Part shown: one piece after another, positions 44,862 through 54,613 of the stretch | Layout of the letters: every line of letters begins with the position of its first letter | Numbering within the stretch: position 1 is the stretch's first letter | Origin: Anas platyrhynchos | Taxonomy: Eukaryota; Chordata; Aves; Anseriformes; Anatidae | Assembly: GCF_047663525.1 (NCBI RefSeq) | Contig: NC_092616.1 | Coordinates: 3,943,501 to 4,007,500, forward strand | Length of the DNA stretch: 64,000 nucleotides | Direction of reading: 5' to 3' | The notes under the pieces: generated by a model | What the model was told of the DNA's origin: nothing | Database searches by the model: none | The model's input: only the letters and a program-made list of their open reading frames with translations | Program-made: the position numbers and the translations under genes

Positions 44862-45113
44862 GTGCTTGGGCTGGGCCTCTGCTGTTTAGCTGGGCCAGGC
44901 TCCTGGGACAGAGGAAACACATTTGAAAAAGACCCATGATGGAGAGAGACAGCTCTGCCCAGGAGCAGCTCCTCTGCACAGCGCAGCAGGGCTGGGGGCT
45001 CTAATCACAGGTGGCACTCACAGAGGAGAGAAGGAGAGAGGGGTTGGAGGCAGTTGAGAGTGGGAGGATGCTGAGAGCTGACTGGAAGAGAAATCTGCAC
45101 AGCCCTTGACAAG
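44862..45113 (+). promoter_or_regulatory. OR upstream module 4 (noncoding exon 1 and core)
   Basis: It shares TGGGCTGGGCCTCTGCTG, GACAGCTCTGCCCAGGAGCA and GAGAGGGGTTGGAGGCAGTT with the other copies and ends at the donor CTTGACAAG|GTAAGTCTC (exon end 45113). The part upstream of about 44862, where modules 1-3 carry the EBF-like site, is not homologous. The intact OR at 47017 follows on the same strand. Confidence 0.6.
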
Positions 45114-46993
45114 GTAAGTCTCTAGCTGCAGGGCCATGCAGCTGCAGCTCCTGGAAGGGTCTCCTTCTGGGTCTTATTTCTGGGAGGGCAGTGGGCAATG
45201 CAGTAGGCTTTGAGAGTCCTGCTGGATTGCACTGCGAGGTGAGGAAGTCTGGCAGAAGCCCCTCGGAGTACCCTAAGACAGGTGCCCCCGGTCAGCCCAG
45301 AACACCCTGCCCTGTCTGGCCATGCCGGGCTCTCTGTCAGCTGCCCCGTAGCTCCTGCAGCCATGGAGGTGCCCCTTGGCTGTGCCCTGCTGGTGGCAGA
45401 GTGCTGCAGGGCAGCGCTGAGCACAGCCTTGTAGGATGGGGCCTGTGAGCACGGGCAGGGGGAAAGAAGAGGCAGGCACAGAGCAGCAGCTCCCAGCAGG
45501 GACAGCTGCAGGCAGCAGAGAGAGGGGCAGGCGGCCAGAAGGAGATGTTGGCAGAAATGCCGTGGCAGGGGGGATTTGGGCACCTCATGGCCATGCCATG
45601 CAGTGCAGACGTCTTCCCTTGGAGCAGCCCCTCCCTGGTCCTCTCTCTCCCTGCAGCCCATGGGCTGTGCAGCAGGCATGGCCAGCACAGCAGGCAGAGC
45701 CCAGGTGAAGAGAAGCTCTGAAGCTCCTTCTGGCTCAGAGCTTCACCCAGAGGTAACGTGAGGATGCTGTCCAGCTGCACTTGGACTGGGTGTCGTGGTT
45801 TAGCCCGGCCGGCAGCTAAACACCACGCAGCCGTTCGCTCACCCTCCCCCCTCCCTCTCTGGGACGGGGGAGAGAAATGGAAAGTGAAGCCCGTGAGTTG
45901 AGATAAAGACAGTTTAATAAGACAGGAAAATAATAATAACAAAATAATAATAACAATAATAATAATAACAATAATAACAATAATAATAATACAATGGTGA
46001 TAATAGGAAAGTAATAATAATATGTACAAACAAGTGATGCACAATGCAATTGCTCACCACTCGCTGACCGATGTCCAGCTTAACCCCAAGCACTCCGGCC
46101 CCCTCCCCCCAGATAGCCACCCCTATATATTGTTTAGCATGACGTCAGATGGTATGGAATACCCCTTTGGCTAGTTTGGGTCACCTGTCCGGGGTCTGTC
46201 CCCTCCCAGCTCTTACTGCACCCCCAGCCTGCCCGTTGGCAGGACAGAGCAAAAGGCTGAGATGTCCTTGGCTTAGTATAAGCACTGCTCTGCAACAATT
46301 AAAGCATCGGGGTGTTATCAGCACTCTTCTCATCCTAAGCCAAAACACAGCATTCCACCAGCTACTAGGAAGAAAATTAATTCTGTTCTAACTGAAACCA
46401 GGACACTGGTGCTTCTCTGTTCTCAGCTGTCTCCAGTTTCTTCTGAGGAAAACACCTGAGGAGGATGCTCCTGCAGCTCACAGAGGGGTGACAAAGGGCA
46501 GCTGCAAACAGGACTGGTTGGCAGAGCTGCTCTGCTGTCTTCACCAAGTGACAGTCCCTTTGCCTCCTCGTACCAACAGGCTTTCACCAGGAGTGCACAG
46601 GAACAGTCAGGGAGTTCAACCACCCAATACCTCTCCTAAGCGTTATAGGGACTAAGGGAAAAAAACACAGCAAACAAACCCCCTGAAGCTTTGCCTCTGC
46701 ATTCACATGAGCTTCTTCTAACAGCACTGCAAAGATCATGGATCTGACTAGTGGACTGAACCTGAGTTTTCTCTGTGTTCCTTTTTCCATCCTGATGCAC
46801 AGCAGGAAGTACTCCACAGTTGCCCCTACTCTCAGTGCCACTCTCAGCAAGCACCATCTTGAGCTCAAACAATAGAGCTGAAGAAAGGTTCTCCTGCAAA
46901 AAGAGACAAAGGCTGAAAGTGCTCTAAGACTTGCAATGGGTTTTCCTCAGAGAGGTCTGGTCTGACTTTGTTCTGCCTTTTCCTCTTTAACAG
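45114..46993 (+). other. Inferred 5'UTR intron of the OR at 47017
   Basis: Donor at 45113/45114, acceptor TTTTCCTCTTTAACAG ending at 46993. A 615-bp solo LTR occupies about a third of it. The rest shares text with the intron at 9289-10973 (GGATTTGGGCA, CAGGGACAGC, GGCAGCAGAG). The stretch 46430-46600 matches the region before the ORs at 11020 and 28788. Confidence 0.6.
45791..46405 (-). mobile_element. Solo ERVL-type LTR1 in the OR intron
   Basis: It starts TGTCGTGGTTTAGCCC and ends GAAACCAGGACA. It is flanked by CTGGG (45786-45790) and CTGGT (46406-46410), a 5-bp target repeat with one mismatch. It is nearly identical to the copy at 36672-37268, so it is of the same young subfamily. No internal genes. 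Confidence 0.9.
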
Positions 46994-47016
46994 GCAATTA
47001 TATCCATTGTCAGAAA

Positions 47017-47949
47017 ATGCCCAACAGCAGCTCTGTGATGAAGTTCCTCCTGCTGGCTTTCACAGACACACGGGAGCTGCAGCTCCTGCACTTCGCGCTC
47101 TTCCTGGGCATCTACCTGGCTGCCATCCTGGGCAACGGCCTCATCCTCACCGCCGTAGCCTGCGACCACCGACTCCACACCCCCATGTACTTCTTCCTCC
47201 TCAACCTCGCCCTAATTGACCTGGGCTGCATCTCCACCACTGTCCCCAAAGCCATGGCCAATTCCCTCTGGGACATTAGGGCTATCTCCTACACAGGGTG
47301 TGCTGTACAAGTCTTTTCCTTTCTCTTCTTCGTGTCATCAGAAATTTCTGTCCTTACTATCATGGCCTATGACCGCTACGTTGCCATCTTCGAGCCCCTG
47401 CACTATGGGACCCTCCTAGACAGCAAAGCCTGTGCCCAGATGGCAGCAGCTGCCTGGGGCAGTGGCTTTCTCAATGCTGTCCTGCACACGGCCAATACAT
47501 TTTCCCTGCCTCTCTGTCAAGGCAATGCTGTGGACCAGTTCTTTTGTGAAATTCCCCAGATCCTCAAGCTTTCCTGCTCAGAGTCATTTCTCAGGGTGGT
47601 TGGGCTCATCGTAGTAAGTGTCTGTTTATCATTTGGGTGTTTCGTATTCATTGTTGTTTCCTATGTGCAGATCTTCAGGGCTGTACTGAGGATACCCTCT
47701 GAGCAGGGCCGGCACAAAGCCTTTTCCACATGCCTTCCTCACCTGGCCATCGTTTCCCTGTTTATCAGCACAGGCATGTTTGCCTACCTGAAGCCCCCCT
47801 CCCTTTCCTCGCCATCCCTGGACCTGATGATGGCAGTTTTGTACTCGGTGTTGCCTCCAGCAGTGAACCCCGTCATCTACAGCATGAGGAACCAGGAACT
47901 CAAGGATGCAGTGAGAAAACTAATTGGATACATGCTTCTTCATCATTAA
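47017..47949 (+). CDS. Olfactory receptor, family 14 type, intact, divergent DRY region
   Basis: This is a 310-residue odorant receptor. The ATG at 47017 (MPNSSSVMKF) lies 24 nt after the splice acceptor. It has the NSS glycosylation site at residue 3, GNGLILT, PMYFFLLNLALIDLG, Cys95 and Cys177, KAFSTCLPHLAIVS and NPVIYSMRNQELK. The conserved MAYDRYVAIC is MAYDRYVAIF at 116-125, followed by E instead of K (FEP for CKP), unlike every sister here and almost all ORs. The C-terminal tail is nine residues shorter (ends MLLHH). It has no stop or frameshift. A poly(A) signal candidate, CAATAAATAATCC, lies near 48148. It has module 4 upstream. Confidence 0.95.
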   Translation: MPNSSSVMKFLLLAFTDTRELQLLHFALFLGIYLAAILGNGLILTAVACDHRLHTPMYFFLLNLALIDLGCISTTVPKAMANSLWDIRAISYTGCAVQVFSFLFFVSSEISVLTIMAYDRYVAIFEPLHYGTLLDSKACAQMAAAAWGSGFLNAVLHTANTFSLPLCQGNAVDQFFCEIPQILKLSCSESFLRVVGLIVVSVCLSFGCFVFIVVSYVQIFRAVLRIPSEQGRHKAFSTCLPHLAIVSLFISTGMFAYLKPPSLSSPSLDLMMAVLYSVLPPAVNPVIYSMRNQELKDAVRKLIGYMLLHH

Positions 47950-49649
47950 TAATGGATTCACAATCCTAACAGGACTCAGAGCTTTTGGAAACCTATTAGG
48001 ACCATAATAGTTTCTTTTATACGATTTTCTGAAAGTTTTGATTTTGATTTAATGATTATATTTGACAACAAAATGCATTTGTTTGTTTGTTTGTGTCTAA
48101 TCCATTCATATCATATAGAACCAAACCTCCTGTGTAGATAAAGACAATAAATAATCCAGCAGAACTTCATTTATTCTCAGTTGTCATCTCTTCTCATCTA
48201 CTCTGAAGCTGGGGGAGCAGCCCCAGCATGCTGGAAGAGCTCAGGGCCAAGAGCCCAGCTGCCACATGGAGGAGTAGCCCCAGTGGCCCTTTGGGGCTGC
48301 CCCTCACTGCCCACTGGGCTCTGCCTCTCTGCTGCCTTCGGGTTGGGGCTGCTGCTTCCCTGGAGCCATGGTCATGGCTAGCAGCAGGACGTTGCCTTTT
48401 CACTGCTGCTCTCTTTTGGTTTCCACAGTGTGCTTCTTGTGTGCTTGCTTGGGTAAGCCCTAAGATCTTGTGCACTTTGGTGACTGTCCAATTTTCTCTG
48501 CAGTGACATCTCCACCACATCTCTTCACACCTCTTCCAAAGCTGATGTCAGGAATACACCCAAGGAGCTTCTCCATTGACAGGCCTCTTGCTTTTCTGGG
48601 CTTCACCATGGTTCAGAGCCCCAGAGTCATCACTGCAGGACTGAGGGCTAGACTGGGAGTACATCCTGCTTGCACATGGCTCAACAAACAGTAACTGGCC
48701 TTTGACTTACCTGCCAGGAACTGTCCCACTAGACCTGAAGCTGATTGAAAATGGCATCCTGTAGAGGAATCTGGAACTGCCAGGAGATGTCAGGGGAACT
48801 CTAGGGACAGTGTGTGAGTCTGGGTGGGCAGTGAGTGGTTCCTTGTCTAATGAGTGACCATCTAAGGTAAAGTGTCCCAAAGAGAAAGGAGAACCTGAGG
48901 AGCCCATGGGTTAAGGAGGGCTCTGCAATGCCCAGAATGGCTGTGAAGAGCCAGCAGGCAAAGGTACCCAAGAGTTCAGTGTGGTACTGGAAAGCTTCTA
49001 TGAAAAAACATGATGTGGATCTAGTTCAGCACTCACCTCCCCTTTGTGCCCTCAGGGAACACTGATGGTCCTGCAAAGCAATGCCCTGTGCTGCTGAGCC
49101 ATCAGGGCAGATGGAAAGGGGCTCAGCAGCACAGATCCCCACAGAGTTGGGTCTGCTGCCCAATTGGAGTAGCAGGCGCAGTGGGGAGCTGCCAGGGAGT
49201 CCCAGGACACCACAGCCCCTGGGTCTGCAGAGCAGCACCACCAGCTCAGGGCACTGTGGTGAGCACAGGAAGGGTGAGCACCTTGCTGCTAGCAATGGCC
49301 AGCCAGTCCATCATGGGCACACCACTTGGGCAAGGCTCTCTGGGAGGAGGGATGGCCCTGGGGAAGAGCAGGGCAGCATTTCTGGGCCTGCAGTGAGGTA
49401 TAAAGGCGAAATAGAAAGGTCTCTGTGCAGGTCCCTGCTCAGGGCAGCCCTCTCTGTGGCTGGGCCAGGCCTCTTGTGCTGGCCTGGGGAGTGGGGCTGG
49501 TTCCGTGGGGCACAGGCACTCTGTGCTGGGGATCTCCCAGGCAAGAGAGCAGGGCTCCTGCAGCTTCATGGATCTCCATTTCCTGAGCCATGACTGGCCC
49601 CAGCCCGGGGGCTGCTGGAGAGGCCCAGAGCTGCCTTTGTCTCAGCAGC
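47950..49649. other. Unassigned stretch, AT-rich then GC-rich
   Basis: The 3' flank of the OR (to about 48180) holds an AATAAA and a GTTTGTTTGT run, and lacks the shared 3' flank of the other ORs. From about 48200 on, GC-rich text without a recognised gene. Several GC-rich ORFs overlap on both strands and look like chance. Confidence 0.5.
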
Positions 49650-50049
49650 TGCAGTGCCTTGCGAGGGGCTGGGGCTGTGGTGGCTGTGCCCAGAGCCCTA
49701 CAACAGCCTGCGGTGGGCACTGCCCTGGAGCCAGCCCAGCCTGGGCTGCTGTGCTGGGCTGGGCTGCGCTGGGGAGAGAACAGGGAGGTGGGGAGAGGTG
49801 GGCAGGAGCTGGGCTGGACTGGGCAGTGCCTGGCAGAGGGTAACAGCAGTGCCAGGGAGCGGTGGCAGCATGCAGGGGAGGGCTCCCAGTGGGGCTTGGT
49901 GCTGCAGAGCCAGGGCTATGCAAATGGAGCCCAGAGCTGCAGGGACAGGGGAGAGGAGGCCGCTCTGGGCCCTTGCTGGCCTGGGCAGAGCAGGAAGGGG
50001 TCCCAGGACATTCGTCCCCTCACCGCAGCCTGCCAGGACCTGCAAGGCA
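49650..50049. other. GC-rich paralogous stretch before the long CR1
   Basis: Positions about 49670-49750 match 32845-32925. It contains CTGGGCTG repeats. An ORF through it continues into the CR1 ORF1 fragment by chance. Confidence 0.5.
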
Positions 50050-52841
50050 GTCATGGTACGCCCCTCTGATTATTATCGTCTCCTGATAGTCCAGGCGGGC
50101 AGTGACGACATTGATGACAGAAGCCTGAAGGCTATCAAAAGAGACTTTAGGGGGCTGGGACAGTTAGTGGACGGAGCAGGAGTGCAGGTAGTATTTTCGT
50201 TCATCCCTACGTTGACAGGGAGGGGTACGGAGAGGACAAGGAAAGCCCACCTGTTAAACACGTGGCTCCGGGGCTGGTGCCTACTCAGAAATCTTGGGTT
50301 TTTCAACCATGGGGCAGTTTACTCAGCACCTGGCCTGATGGCCGTAGACGGGTCCCTATCCTTTAGGGGAAAAAGGATCCTGGGCCAGGAGCTGGCAGGG
50401 CTCATTGAGAGGGCTTTAAACTAGGTAAGAAGGGGGATGGGGCTGAAGCAAGGACTGTTGGGGCTGTGGCAGGGGGAGCAATGGCAAGGCCGGAGGATAA
50501 GGTAAAGGCCCAGCTGAAGTGCATCTACACCAATGCACGCAGCATGGGTAACAAACAGGAGGAGCTGGAAGCCATCGTGCAGCGGGCAGGCTACGACCTG
50601 GTTGCCATCACGGAAACGTGGTGGGACCAGTCTCATGACTGGAGTGCTGCGATGCCTGGCTATAGGCTCTTCAGAAGGGACAGGCAGCACAGAAGGGGTG
50701 GCGGTGTGGCTCTCTATATTAGAGAGTCTTTTGATGTTGTAGAACTCGAGGCTAGGAATGACAAGATCGAATCCCTTTGGGTTAGGATCGGCAGGGACAA
50801 CAAGGCTAGTGTCCTGGTCGGGGTCTGCTATAGACCGCCGAACCAGGATGAGGAGACGGATGAGGAGTTCTACAGGCAGCTGACAGAAGTTGCGAAATCG
50901 TCAGCGCTTGTACTCGTGGGGGACTTCAACTTCCCTGACATATCCTGGAAGCACAACACAGCCCAGAGGAAGCAGTCTAGGAGGTTTCTGGAGAGCGTGG
51001 AAGATAGCTTCCTGACGCAGCTGATTAGTGAACCTACCAGGGGTGGTGCTCTGCTAGACCTTCTCTTCACAAACAGAGAAGGACTGGTGGAGGATGTGAT
51101 TGTCGGGAGCAGTCTTGGGCAGAGTGACTACGAAACGGTGGAGTTCACTATTCTTGGCGGGGCCAGGAAGGGAACCAGTAAAACCACTGTATCGGACTTT
51201 CGGAGGGCTGACTTTGGGCTGCTCAGGACACTAGTTGGTGGAGTTCCTTGGGAGGCGGTTCTGAAGGGCAGAGGGGTCCAGAAAGGCTGGGCGCTCTTTA
51301 AGAGGCAAATCCTAATGGCGCAGGAGCGGTCTGTCCCCATGTGCCCAAAGATGAGCCAGCGGGGAAGAAGACCAGCCTGGCTCAACAGAGAATTTTGGCT
51401 TGAGCTTAGGAGAAAAAAGAGGGTTTATAATCTTTGGAAAATTGGGCAGGCCACTAAGGAGGACTATAAGGATGTAGCGAGGCTGTGCAGGGACAAGATT
51501 AGGAAGGCCAAAGCTCATCTGGAGCTCAAGCTGGCTACTGCTGTTAAAGATAACAAAAAACGCTTTTATAAATGCATCAACACAAAAAGGAGGACTAGGG
51601 AGAATCTCCATCCTTTACTGGATGTGGGGGGAAACTTAGTTACAAGAGATGAGGAAAAGGCGGAGGTGCTTAATGCCTTCTTTGCCTCAGTCTTTAGCGG
51701 CAAAACCGGTTGCTCTCTGGATACCCAGTACCCAGAACTGGTGGAAGGGGACGGGGAGCAGGATGTGGCCCTCACCATCCACGAAGAACTGGTTGGTGAC
51801 CTGCTACGGCACTTGGATGTGCACAAATCGATGGGGCCGGACGGGATCCACCCAAGGGTACTGAGAGAACTGGCAGAGGAGCTGGCCAAGCCCCTATCCA
51901 TCATTTATCAGCAGTCCTGGCTATCGGGGGAGGTCCCAGCTGACTGGCGGCTAGCAAACGTGATGCCCATCTACAAGAAGGGCCGGAGGGCTGACCCGGG
52001 GAACTACAGGCCGGTCAGTTTGACCTCAGTACCAGGGAAGCTCATGGAGCAGATCCTCTTGGGAGTCATCATGCAGCACTTGAAGGGCAAGCAGGCGATC
52101 AGGCCCAGTCAGCATGGGTTTACGAACGGCAGGTCCTGCTTGACGAACCTGATCTCCTTCTACGACAAAGTGACGCGCTGGGTGGACGAGGGAAAGGCTG
52201 TGGATGTGGTCTACCTTGACTTCAGCAAGGCTTTTGACACCGTCTCCCACAGCATTCTCCTCAAGAAACTGGCTGCTCTTGGCTTGGACTGGCGCACGCT
52301 TCGTTGGGTTAGAAACTGGCTGGATAGCTGGGCCCAAAGAGTCGTGGTAAATGGAGCCAAGTCCAGTTGGAGGCCAGTCACTAGTGGCGTCCCCCAGGGC
52401 TCGGTGCTGGGGCCGGTCCTCTTTAACATCTTCATCAATGATCTGGACGAGGGCATTGAGTGCACCCTCAGTAAGTTTGCAGATGACACCAAGCTAGGTG
52501 CGTGTGTCGATCTGCTTGAGGGTAGGAAGGCTCTGCAGGAGGATCTGGATAGGCTGCACCGATGGGCTGAGGTCAACTGTATGAAGTTCAACAAGGCCAA
52601 GTGCCGGGTCCTGCACCTGGGGCGCAATAACCCCAAGCAGAGCTACAGGCTGGGAGAGGAATGGTTGGAGAGCTGCCAGGCAGAGAAGGACCTGGGAGTG
52701 ATGGTGGACAGTCGGCTGAATATGAGCCAGCAGTGTGCTCAGGTGGCCAAGAAGGCCAACGGCATCCTGGCTTGTATCAGAAACACTGTGACCAGCAGGG
52801 CTAGGGAGGTGATTGTCCCCCTGTACTCGGCTCTGGTGAGG

Positions 52842-54079
52842 TGTGGTGTAAATGCCTGAAGTAACTAGGAAAATAAAGCTAACATTCAGACTTTTAAGGA
52901 AAAGGTACAGCATTGAAGAGGCTTTCAGGGTAGGGCATAACTGCATTACCTGAGCGTTCCCTAGGCTCCCAACCTTAGATGCTATCGCGCTGGGGAAACT
53001 TGGTGTGCTAGCTCTAAGGAACAGCACGGAGCGTAGAGTGGAGTGGAGACACCACGGCTAGGCTCTGTAATCAGGTGGGGCCTCGATTGTTCTTGTGCAC
53101 AAAGCTGCACTTTTTGCCACCCTAAGCCAAGGACCTGTCATGTTTTGACAAATGCTGTACCCTAGTGTTCTTTTTGCTCATTATAATATCATTATAATAC
53201 CAAAACACACCTCCATCCCAAAAGCTACCCGCCTCCAAGGTGCGACCACCCCTCACTGAGCATGCGCTCTGAATTTCTCGGAGCCTATTACTTTAAACGG
53301 AGACGGGAAAACTTTACACCAATCATAACTAAGATATGCTTGACTAGAGCCACTCAAGCTCCACCTAAAAGATAGAAAATAATATAAATTGGCCCAAGAG
53401 AGAGGGGATGGCAGGGAAGATACCACCGTCAGGGGAGATACCATCCCGAGGACATACAACATCCTTAGGACCTCCTGACTCCTGGGATCAGTCGACGGGC
53501 TGAGCCTCTCTTCCCCCCCCATTGGGACGCCTTTGGGTGAGATCTGAATACTTGCTTATAAATCTCTATAGAGTCTTTGATCCTTTTAATGCGTTTATTT
53601 CTAGGCTGCACACCTGTAACACCTATAACACCTATAACACCTATAACATCTGTAACACCTGTAACACCTGTAACATCTATAACACCTATAACACCTGTAT
53701 AACATCTGTAACACCTATAACACCTGTGTATTTCATGCATACTAGCTTGCTTTTGCAGATAGTCACTATCACCGGCAATCCAAAAGAACCTGATTATCTG
53801 TTGCTGTAATAAACCATACTTGATTGCATTGTGATAGCTCTCATTAATGCAACTAGGGTGAGGGTGGTTATCCGTGATAGTTCAGTGTTCTGAATCTAAC
53901 CAGACCCCCAGACGGTTAATGCATTGTTGGTGAATGTCTGAACGGACCCCCAGGCGGTTATTACGTTTTTGGTGAATGTCCGAACGGACCCCCAGTTTTG
54001 GTGAATGTCCGACTGGTTCAGTACTCTGAATCCAACCGGGCCCGTAACGGTTAATCAGCTACACCCCGTTAACGCGACA
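52842..54079 (+). mobile_element. 1.24-kb solo LTR inside the CR1
   Basis: It begins TGTGGTGTAAATGCC, ends GTTAACGCGACA, and is flanked by a perfect 5-bp target repeat TGAGG (52837-52841 and 54080-54084). A TATA-like AATAATATAAATT lies near 53378 and a poly(A) signal AATAAACC near 53806. The orientation is plus by these signals. The family is not named; the 5-bp target repeat and termini fit a class III (ERVL-like) or related avian element. It looks whole as a solo LTR, with no internal genes, and is younger than the CR1. Confidence 0.88.
53615..53735. repeat. Minisatellite of ACACCTATA-type units in the solo LTR
   Basis: About twelve 9-10-bp units of the form ACACCTATA / ACACCTGTA / ACATCTGTA. 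It lies between the TATA-like motif and the poly(A) signal of the LTR. Confidence 0.85.
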
Positions 54080-54613
54080 TGAGGCCGCACCTCGAGTACT
54101 GTGTTCAGTTTTGGGCCCCTCGCTACAAGAAGGACATCGAGGTGCTTGAGCGGGTCCAAAGAAGGGCGACGAAGCTGGTGAGGGGCCTGGAGAGCAAGTC
54201 CTATGAGGAGCGGCTGAAGGAGCTGGGCTTGTTCAGCCTGGAGAAGAGGAGGCTCAGGGGTGACCTTATTGCTCTGTATAAGTACATTAAAGGAGGCTGT
54301 AGCAAGGTGTGGGTTGGCCTGTTCTCCCATGTGCCTGGTGACAGGACGAGGGGGAATGGGCTAAAGTTATGCCAGGGGAGTTTTAGGTTAGATGTTAGGA
54401 AGAATTTCTTTACTGAAAGGGTTGTTAGGCACTGGAACGGGCTGCCCAGGGAGGTGGTGGAGTCACCATCCCTGGAAGTCTTCAAAAGACGTTTAGATGT
54501 AGAACTTAGGGATATGGTTTAGTGGGTACTGTTAGTGTTAGGTTAGAGGTTGGACTCGATGATCTTGAGGTCTCTTCCAACCTAGAGATTCTGTGATTCT
54601 GTGTGATTCTGTG

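Larger units (their letters stand above)
50050..54613 (+). mobile_element. Long CR1 LINE with near-complete ORF2, interrupted by a solo LTR
   Basis: Positions 50053-50424 encode the C-terminal end of ORF1 (NTWLRGWCLLRNLGF), an esterase-like domain; its usual GxND and DGxH-type motifs read GSDD and DGSL, so activity is doubtful. ORF2 starts at ATG 50481: endonuclease with TNAR (N18), TETWWD (E45) and VGDFNFP (D148, N150), then reverse transcriptase with [21 protein letters not shown] and FADD at 666-669. The frame is open to 52841. A 1,238-bp LTR then splits it, and the C-terminal part runs from 54085 to the stop at 54522. The tail is at 54585-54613 (ATTCTGTG repeats). The 5' end, about a quarter of a full CR1, is missing. 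Apart from the LTR it looks young. Confidence 0.95.

Noticed and set aside
36672-46405. The two near-identical LTRs at 36.7 and 45.8 kb as the ends of one provirus
   Set aside because: They have the right spacing and orientation, but each has its own target repeat (CAAGC; CTGGG/T) and the DNA between them is OR, CR1 and other repeats.
49590-50424. A 256-residue ORF before the CR1 ORF2 as a host gene
   Set aside because: Its C-terminal half is CR1 ORF1; the N-terminal half is GC-rich flank that happens to stay open.
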